A stretch of DNA of 6,894 bases, taken from Deinococcus sp. GTDB lineage: Bacteria; Deinococcota; Deinococci; Deinococcales; Deinococcaceae. Under the pieces are notes generated by a model that did no database searches, was not told where the DNA came from, and worked only from the letters and a program-made list of their open reading frames with translations. Below, piece after piece: positions 1 to 6,894 of this stretch (position 1 is the first letter of the stretch; the number at the start of each line of letters is the position of its first letter). Position numbers and translations under genes: made by a program. The stretch spans positions 1 through 6,894 of the forward strand of contig NZ_JANYGJ010000052.1 in the NCBI RefSeq assembly GCF_025362455.1, written 5' to 3'.

Positions 1-7
1 AAGACGC

Positions 8-21
8 GGGCAGGCGTGCCC
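8..21. repeat. Small GC hairpin at the left edge
   Basis: GGGCA at 8-12 and TGCCC at 17-21 form a 5-bp stem with loop GGCG. On the minus strand it is followed by GCGTCTT and the window edge. It could be the upper part of a terminator, but too little sequence remains to say. Confidence 0.25.
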
Positions 22-50
22 AGGCGGACTTGCAAAGCTCCGCAGGAGAG

Positions 51-92
51 GAGTGGCATCCTCATGGGGACGAGTGGCGTCCTCATGGGCGT
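51..92. repeat. Two-copy 21-bp tandem repeat
   Basis: Units begin at 51 and 72. The first 18 bases (GAGTGGCATCCTCATGGG against GAGTGGCGTCCTCATGGG) differ at one position; the last three differ. It lies downstream of the xylanase stop and abuts a second tandem family. Confidence 0.6.
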
Positions 93-131
93 CCGTTCAC
101 GAGGACAGTCCGTTCACGACGACAGTCCGTT
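91..131. repeat. 17-bp tandem repeat, two full copies and a partial third
   Basis: GTCCGTTCACGAGGACA at 91-107 is followed by GTCCGTTCACGACGACA at 108-124, with one difference, then the seven-base start GTCCGTT at 125-131. The GTCCGTT cores recur every 17 bp. GTCCTC (79-84) and GAGGAC (101-106) also form a weak hairpin across the junction with the 21-bp repeat. Confidence 0.65.
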
Positions 132-161
132 GTGCCCAAGAAGGCCAGGCTACAGCGCTCC

Positions 162-2006
162 TCACCGCCTGACGACCACCTCGCCCATGCCTGGCGTCAG
201 CTTGATGTCCTGGGTGGTGGTGGTGCCGCCCACGGTGACGCTCAGCTTGTAGTCGCCGTAAAAGCCCCGCGTGCTGTACGTTCCTGCCGCGCTCGTCTGG
301 CCGCTGGCCCTGGTCCACCATTTCCAGAAAATCAGGTCTTTGAACGCCTGGCCGTTGGGTTTGATGCTCCAGTCCTGGCGGTACAGCGCGGCGTTGGGCA
401 GCCAGTGGTTGCCTTCCCAGAAACCCCACATGGTGAAACTGCTGACATTCTTATTCGAGAACATGACGGTCATGAAGTCGCGCAGGTAGTCGGCCTGAAG
501 CGACTCGTCGGTCACGTTGACATCGAACTCGGTGATCGACAGCGGCACACCCAGCTCGCCGAAGCCGTCCAGGCGGGTGTTCAGCTCGGCGGGCGGGGTC
601 AGCTTGTAGCCGAAGTGGCTCTGGAGCCCGATGCCTTCCAGCGGCGCGTTCAGCGCCTGCATCCGCCGCAGGATGCGCTTGAACTCCACGTCCGAGTTGC
701 CTTCGCCGAGGTTGTTGGCGTCGTTGATGACCATCCGGGCAGCGGGGTCGAGCTTCTTGGCGAGCGTGAGCTGGGCGGCCATCTCGTCCTCGCCCAGCAC
801 CTTCGAGATGCGCTTGAGGGCGCTGGGCTCGTTGATGACGTCCCACTCGACGATTTTGCCTCTGGTCGCGCCCAGGATGTCGGCGAAATGGTCATCGATC
901 CGCTTTTTCAGGGCGGCAGGGTTGCCGAAGAGGCCCGGCACGTCGCCCGGCAGGCAATAGTCCTGCTCACAGGGCCAGACCAGGTTGTGGCCGCGCACTG
1001 GAATGCCCTTGCTGGCAAAAAAATCGAGTGCCCGGAGCGCCAGAGGCTTGTTGTCCTCGTAGTCCGGCCATTTGAGGTCGCTTTCCAGCGCCACCCGGTT
1101 GAACAGCGTGGGAATGATGTCCTGGTATTTCTGGCCGTCGGGGCTTGGCTCAAACAGCGTTGTCGCCGTGACTGAGGTGCCGAACGGAAAGGCGTGGCGC
1201 TGCATGTCCAGTTTGATGGCCGCGCCGGACACCGGATTGCCCGCCGCGTCTTGCACCTTAACCGTCACGTCGCCCTTGCGGAGCTGCTCGATGCGCGCCG
1301 CCGCCGCCGCCCGCCAGGGGGCACTGGCGCTGCGTCCGGCGTAGGTGAATCCGGCGGAGGGCAGACTGCTCAGAGGCACGCCGGGGCCGTAATTTTTCAG
1401 CACCACCCCGCCCAGCTCGAAGCTCTGAGCGTCGTAGCCGAGTCGGAAGCGGGCGGCGCCGTTGCCCGCCGCGAAGTCCAGCAGCGCCTTGAACGGTGCG
1501 CTGTAGAGCCGCCACCGTGGGGAGAGCTGCACGCTGACCACGGCGGACGGTTCGTAGGTATCGCCCGATTCGAGCACGAACTCGGTCTGGGCCGGGCCGC
1601 CCACGCTCCGCGCCCAGAACTGCACCACCATCACGTCGCCCTTCTTGATGGCGGCGACGCTTCTGGCCGAGAGCTGCGAGAAGTACGGCTGCTCCAGCGG
1701 TGCCAGGCCGGTCACGCGCCAGGCCTGGGTGAAGCTGAGCCCGCTGACCGCGATGTTCTCCAGCTTTACCGCGCTGCTGGGGGAGTTCTGGAAGGCCGCG
1801 AAGGTGTCCTCGCCCAATACGTCGGCGCCGCCTGCGGGCAGGGCTTTAACCGCCTGGGTCTCGATCAGGTCGGGGTCTGAAGCTCCGCTTTGCTCCGACT
1901 GGGATTGGCTGACGGGCGCCGAAGTCGAGCAGGCGCCCAGCAGCAGCGCGGAGATGAGCAGCAGGGCAGGGAGTGTCAATGAACGGTGAATCGTTGGGTG
2001 AGTCAT
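162..2006 (-). CDS. Lipoprotein GH10 endo-1,4-beta-xylanase with accessory beta domains
   Basis: A 614-residue surface lipoprotein predicted to hydrolyse internal beta-1,4 bonds in xylan. Residues 1-25 form a signal peptide ending in lipobox LGAC, with lipidated C26, followed by a Ser/Gln/Glu-rich linker. Residues about 65-208 look like a jelly-roll (CBM/galactose-binding-like) region, and about 240-275 like a small beta domain (KGDVTVKV, GNPVSGAAIKL). The GH10 barrel spans about 280-560. It contains E308/K312/W313, RGHNLVW (338-344), acid/base E393 in WDVINEPS, NDAN (428-431), Q462/H464, nucleophile E493 in ITEFDV, and W527/W535. C346 and C351 could form a disulfide. Residues about 560-614 look like a short beta-sandwich tail. 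The ATG at 2006 is chosen over one at 2114 because AGGAGG lies 6 nt upstream and a proper signal peptide follows. S309 stands where classical GH10 enzymes have a substrate-binding Asn. Exact substrate is uncertain; a surface hemicellulase is the best reading. No transporter or sugar-use gene is adjacent. Confidence 0.9.
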   Translation of the reverse strand: MTHPTIHRSLTLPALLLISALLLGACSTSAPVSQSQSEQSGASDPDLIETQAVKALPAGGADVLGEDTFAAFQNSPSSAVKLENIAVSGLSFTQAWRVTGLAPLEQPYFSQLSARSVAAIKKGDVMVVQFWARSVGGPAQTEFVLESGDTYEPSAVVSVQLSPRWRLYSAPFKALLDFAAGNGAARFRLGYDAQSFELGGVVLKNYGPGVPLSSLPSAGFTYAGRSASAPWRAAAAARIEQLRKGDVTVKVQDAAGNPVSGAAIKLDMQRHAFPFGTSVTATTLFEPSPDGQKYQDIIPTLFNRVALESDLKWPDYEDNKPLALRALDFFASKGIPVRGHNLVWPCEQDYCLPGDVPGLFGNPAALKKRIDDHFADILGATRGKIVEWDVINEPSALKRISKVLGEDEMAAQLTLAKKLDPAARMVINDANNLGEGNSDVEFKRILRRMQALNAPLEGIGLQSHFGYKLTPPAELNTRLDGFGELGVPLSITEFDVNVTDESLQADYLRDFMTVMFSNKNVSSFTMWGFWEGNHWLPNAALYRQDWSIKPNGQAFKDLIFWKWWTRASGQTSAAGTYSTRGFYGDYKLSVTVGGTTTTQDIKLTPGMGEVVVRR

Positions 2007-2012
2007 GCTGAG

Positions 2013-2018
2013 CCTCCT
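2013..2018 (-). promoter_or_regulatory. Ribosome binding site of the xylanase gene
   Basis: AGGAGG on the minus strand, 6 nt (CTCAGC) before ATG 2006. It fixes the start just before the lipoprotein signal peptide. It directly follows the gene-proximal copy of a gapped direct repeat. Confidence 0.88.
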
Positions 2019-2099
2019 GAATAGGGGAAAGCCTGGGTGAATGGCGCCGCGCCGCTGGTGTTCGGCGTCTTCGTCCACCACCGCCTGAATGAAAGCCTG
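2016..2099 (-). repeat. Gapped direct repeat in the xylanase leader
   Basis: On the minus strand CAGGCTTTC then ATTCAGG occurs at 2099-2084. It recurs at 2035-2016 with four extra bases (CCCT) between the two blocks. All 16 shared bases are identical. The gene-proximal copy runs directly into the AGGAGG ribosome site. It may be a duplicated operator or leader segment, or a relic of a local duplication. Confidence 0.5.
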
Positions 2100-2129
2100 A
2101 CACCGCCAGACCATGCAGACCGGTAAAGC

Positions 2130-2141
2130 GAGGCGCGCCTC
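2130..2141. repeat. 12-bp perfect palindrome upstream of the xylanase gene
   Basis: GAGGCGCGCCTC reads the same on both strands. It lies about 125 bp before the xylanase start, where an operator could sit. In GC-rich DNA such a palindrome can arise by chance. Confidence 0.3.
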
Positions 2142-2160
2142 CTGGCGACCCCGAACTCCT

Positions 2161-2234
2161 GAGAGTGACTTGCCTTACCTTAAGGTCGGCGAATGAGGAA
2201 CCTCAGCCTGTTGTGTGAGGCTAGCTACACTCTC
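2161..2234 (-). repeat. 74-nt imperfect hairpin downstream of fdhD
   Basis: GAGAGTG at 2161-2167 pairs with CACTCTC at 2228-2234. After a 2-nt bulge pairing continues: 2169-2170 with 2223-2224, 2172-2175 with 2218-2221, and 2177-2178 with 2215-2216. That is 15 Watson-Crick pairs, plus one G-U in the minus-strand RNA. The loop contains part of the palindrome ACCTTAAGGT (2177-2186) and the inverted repeat TGAGG-AA-CCTCA (2194-2205). It begins 18 nt after the fdhD stop. It could end or protect the fdh transcript, or fold in the xylanase leader. No T-run follows it. No flanking target duplication is seen, so a miniature transposon is not supported. Confidence 0.5.
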
Positions 2235-2251
2235 GGTCAGTTGGGCGCCCC

Positions 2252-3076
2252 TCAAACCGGCTGGAGGCGCTGCGGCGCGGCGTATACGTTGAAGCGCCCA
2301 CCTCTCACAAAACCGATCAGCGTCAGCCCCAGCGTCAGCGCCGTTTCGGCGGCCAGGCTGCTCGCCGCGCCCACCGTGACGACCACCGCCGCGCCCGCCA
2401 GCGCCGCCTTCTGCACGATCTCGAAGCCTGAGCGGCTGCTGGTCACCAGCATGCGGTTACTCAGCGGCAGTTGGCCCCGCTGCGCCGCCCAGCCGACCAC
2501 CTTGTCCACCGCGTTGTGCCGCCCCACGTCCTCGAAAGCGCACAGGAGCTGTCCGTCCGGCGTGAACAGACCCGCCGCGTGCAGCCCTCCGGTGGAGTCG
2601 AAGCCCGGCTGGGCGCGGCGCAATCTCTCCGGCAGCGCCAGAATCAGCGCGGGCGAGAGCGGCGCCGCCGTCCAGATCGGGGCCGCCACGTCCAGGCTCA
2701 GCCGCTCGATGCTGCCCGACCCGCACACCCCACACGCCGCCGAGGTCAAGGTGGCCCGCACGGCGCTTCGCAGGCGCACGGCGTCCCCGAAGATCAGCAT
2801 CACGTTCGGGTTGCCCGGCAGCGGCTGGATGTCGTTCACGGCGTCCGACAGCCCCTCGGCATGCAGCCAGCCGCGCACCAGTTCGGCGTCGTGCCCCGGT
2901 GTGCGCATGGTCAGGCTGAGGGTGGTGCCATCCGCCGTGCGACTGTCAGCCAGGCGCAGTTCCAGCGGCTCCTCGGCGGCCAGCAGGTCGTCACGGCGGC
3001 TGAACTGTCCGTCCCGGTACACCTGAACCGGCAGGGCCACCGTCGCCCCCTCACCCACCGACTCAGGGACAGTCAC
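2252..3076 (-). CDS. fdhD: Formate dehydrogenase accessory sulfurtransferase FdhD
   Basis: FdhD takes sulfur from a cysteine desulfurase (IscS in E. coli) and passes it to the bis-MGD cofactor, which formate dehydrogenase needs for activity. The 274-residue protein has the usual family length. The sulfur-carrying pair is C115 and C118 in ACGVCGSGSIE, matching C121/C124 of the E. coli protein. Other family motifs are TGGLHAAGL (162-170), EDVGRHNAVDKVVG (182-195, pterin-binding region) and SRSGFEIVQKAA (214-225). The start is GTG at 3076, three bases after the DUF1641 stop (TAG, 3082-3080), so translational coupling is likely. Only a weak CAAGG lies upstream, and in-frame GTGs at 3058 and 3040 are possible alternatives. 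The stop is TGA at 2254-2252. Its place behind the catalytic and DUF1641 genes fits a dedicated maturation factor for this enzyme. Confidence 0.96.
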   Translation of the reverse strand: MTVPESVGEGATVALPVQVYRDGQFSRRDDLLAAEEPLELRLADSRTADGTTLSLTMRTPGHDAELVRGWLHAEGLSDAVNDIQPLPGNPNVMLIFGDAVRLRSAVRATLTSAACGVCGSGSIERLSLDVAAPIWTAAPLSPALILALPERLRRAQPGFDSTGGLHAAGLFTPDGQLLCAFEDVGRHNAVDKVVGWAAQRGQLPLSNRMLVTSSRSGFEIVQKAALAGAAVVVTVGAASSLAAETALTLGLTLIGFVRGGRFNVYAAPQRLQPV

Positions 3077-3079
3077 GGC

Positions 3080-3676
3080 CTAGGCGCGGGCCTTGAACAG
3101 CCCCCGGCCTGACCTTTTCCCCGACGGCTTCTGGCTGGTCTTGGGCGTCTGCGGCGTCGGCTGAATCTGGTCGTGGCGCCCGAACTCGGCCTGGTTGGCG
3201 GTGTCCTGCGTCTCGCCGCCCGCCTCGCGCAGTGCCCGCCCGGCGCCCTTGAGCAGCCCGAAGACGGCGCCCAGCGCCACCTGCACGTCCCGGTCTGCCA
3301 GCAGCTTGAGCAGCTCGCCCAGGCCCACGCCTTTGCCCTGGGCCACGCTGCGGGCGCCCTCGCGGATGCCCGCCTCGACGGCGTTGCCGAGCTGCCCCAG
3401 TGCCTGCGGCTCCAGCGTACCGAAGGTTTTGGTCAGCTCGATGAAGTTGCGAATCGCCGTCAGGGAACTGTCCTCGCTGAGCGTGTCCAGCAGGGCGCTG
3501 CTGAGGCCGCTGCCGCCCTTGGTCAGCTTGTAGACGGTATTGAGCACACCTGCCTCGTGCAACTCACGCAGCAGTTTCAGCGCTTCGGTGAGGGCCTCGG
3601 CGCTGTCTTCCTGGGCCGTTTCGATCTGCTGCCTGGGGGATTTAGGCGGGGCGGTGTAGTCGAGTGGCTTGGCCAT
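3080..3676 (-). CDS. forE: DUF1641 protein, ForE-like partner subunit of formate dehydrogenase
   Basis: A 198-residue soluble protein with no signal peptide and no clear membrane helix. Residues about 25-150 are mostly helical and carry DUF1641-type signatures: LLRELHEAGVLN (36-46) and, near the end, DRDVQVALGAVFGLLKGAGRAL (from about 128). The last 27 residues (about 172-198) are rich in Pro, Lys and Arg and contain no acidic residue. The ATG at 3676 is chosen over an in-frame start at 3778 because AAGGAG lies 5 nt before it and the upstream 34 codons translate the intergenic repeat. It sits between fdhF and fdhD and ends 3 bp before fdhD. In Bacillus subtilis ForCE enzymes the DUF1641 subunit ForE binds the catalytic subunit and lets it reduce menaquinone. 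The same role is inferred here from family resemblance and gene order. Confidence 0.87.
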   Translation of the reverse strand: MAKPLDYTAPPKSPRQQIETAQEDSAEALTEALKLLRELHEAGVLNTVYKLTKGGSGLSSALLDTLSEDSSLTAIRNFIELTKTFGTLEPQALGQLGNAVEAGIREGARSVAQGKGVGLGELLKLLADRDVQVALGAVFGLLKGAGRALREAGGETQDTANQAEFGRHDQIQPTPQTPKTSQKPSGKRSGRGLFKARA

Positions 3677-3681
3677 GTATG

Positions 3682-3687
3682 CTCCTT
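3682..3687 (-). promoter_or_regulatory. Ribosome binding site of the DUF1641 gene
   Basis: AAGGAG on the minus strand, followed by CATAC (5 nt) and ATG at 3676. It decides the start of the DUF1641 protein against the longer reading from 3778. Confidence 0.85.
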
Positions 3688-3742
3688 CGGAGGGCGTGTG
3701 GCGTGTGGCTCGTGGAAACAGATGGGGAAGAGAGTTTCCTGA

Positions 3743-3790
3743 CCCCTCTACCTGGGGGAGAGGGGCCTCGCGGAGCAAGGGGGTGAGGGC
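3743..3790 (-). repeat. C-rich hairpin repeat between fdhF and the DUF1641 gene, REP-like
   Basis: The core is a perfect 7-bp inverted repeat: CCCCTCT at 3743-3749 and AGAGGGG at 3759-3765, with a 9-nt loop. Read on the minus strand the block starts CCCTCACCCCC (3790-3780), passes through GCGAGGCCCC and ends in the hairpin. An overlapping alternative pairing, GAGG/CCTC, lies at 3760-3769. There is no T-run after the stem, so it is not a textbook intrinsic terminator. C/T-rich blocks of this style occur as scattered intergenic repeats in GC-rich genomes, including Deinococcus as far as I recall. It lies inside an apparent operon, where it could stabilise the fdhF transcript end or lower expression of the downstream genes (inference). 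Confidence 0.6.
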
Positions 3791-3793
3791 TCC

Positions 3794-6894
<3,101 letters not shown>

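Larger units (their letters stand above)
2007..2251. other. 245-bp intergenic region between fdhD and the xylanase gene
   Basis: This must carry any xylanase promoter and any fdh terminator. Besides the hairpin, the 12-bp palindrome and the gapped direct repeat listed separately, it has GGGCGCCC (2243-2250) and GCTAGC (2220-2225) palindromes. I find no convincing -35/-10 pair on the minus strand and no gene on either strand. Confidence 0.6.

Noticed and set aside
1..86. Minus-strand open frame from ATG 86 to the left edge, beginning MRTPLVPMRMPLL
   Set aside because: Codon-position base usage is mildly coding-like, but there is no Shine-Dalgarno, the first residues only translate the 21-bp repeat, and just 28 codons are visible. 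It might be the start of a gene beyond the edge, but I cannot support it.
30..1175. Long plus-strand open frame opposite the xylanase
   Set aside because: It lies antisense to a gene with clear GH10 motifs, has low-complexity Val/Gly/Arg-rich translation and no recognisable domain; such mirror frames are common in GC-rich DNA.
1290..1315. GCC trinucleotide run
   Set aside because: It encodes an Ala run in a linker helix of the xylanase; ordinary for GC-rich coding DNA.
2007..2114. Extension of the xylanase by 36 residues to ATG 2114
   Set aside because: It would bury the lipoprotein signal peptide and ignores the AGGAGG site 6 nt before ATG 2006.
2211..2230. CRP-like site TGTGA...CTACA near the xylanase upstream region
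   Set aside because: The right half-site matches poorly and the symmetric GTG/CAC spacing is 10 rather than the 8 of CRP sites.
2471..3112. 213-codon plus-strand open frame opposite fdhD
   Set aside because: Arg/Gln-rich translation without domains, overlapping all FdhD motifs on the other strand.
3677..3778. Extension of the DUF1641 protein by 34 residues to ATG 3778
   Set aside because: The added codons translate the hairpin repeat, and the internal ATG 3676 has a strong AAGGAG site.

Overview
The window is GC-rich bacterial DNA with four genes, all on the minus strand. From right to left they are the catalytic subunit of a ForC-type formate dehydrogenase (fdhF), a small DUF1641 (ForE-like) subunit, the formate dehydrogenase sulfurtransferase fdhD, and a lipoprotein GH10 endo-xylanase. 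The high G+C, the style of the FDH cluster, the strong Shine-Dalgarno sites and a C/T-rich intergenic repeat suggest a Deinococcus-like organism (Deinococcota). This assignment is inferred from family resemblance only.

Positions 2252-6894 are a metabolic unit. fdhF reads leftward from the right edge and is probably cut off at its 5' end. After a 117-bp gap holding a C-rich hairpin repeat comes the DUF1641 gene, with a clear AAGGAG ribosome site. fdhD follows 3 bp later. No NAD-binding, ferredoxin-transfer or cytochrome b subunit is visible. The catalytic protein has Gln where most formate dehydrogenases have His after the active-site Cys. It and DUF1641 match the two-subunit ForCE enzymes of Bacillus subtilis, which oxidise formate and pass electrons to menaquinone. 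FdhD would supply the sulfur needed to activate the Mo/W bis-pterin cofactor.

Positions 2007-2251 are a 245-bp intergenic region. It holds a 74-nt imperfect hairpin just after fdhD, a 12-bp perfect palindrome, and a gapped direct repeat whose gene-proximal copy runs into the xylanase ribosome site. I see no convincing -35/-10 promoter.

Positions 162-2006 encode a 614-residue secreted lipoprotein. Its parts are a lipobox signal, a linker, a jelly-roll-like region, a small beta region, a GH10 catalytic domain with both catalytic glutamates, and a short C-terminal beta domain. It probably cuts xylan-type polymers at the cell surface. Nothing ties it functionally to the formate genes.

Positions 1-161 are mostly non-coding and carry a small hairpin and two adjacent families of short tandem repeats. 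No CRISPR, tRNA, rRNA, transposase or new defence system is visible. The most interesting content is the non-canonical formate dehydrogenase and the structured intergenic DNA.
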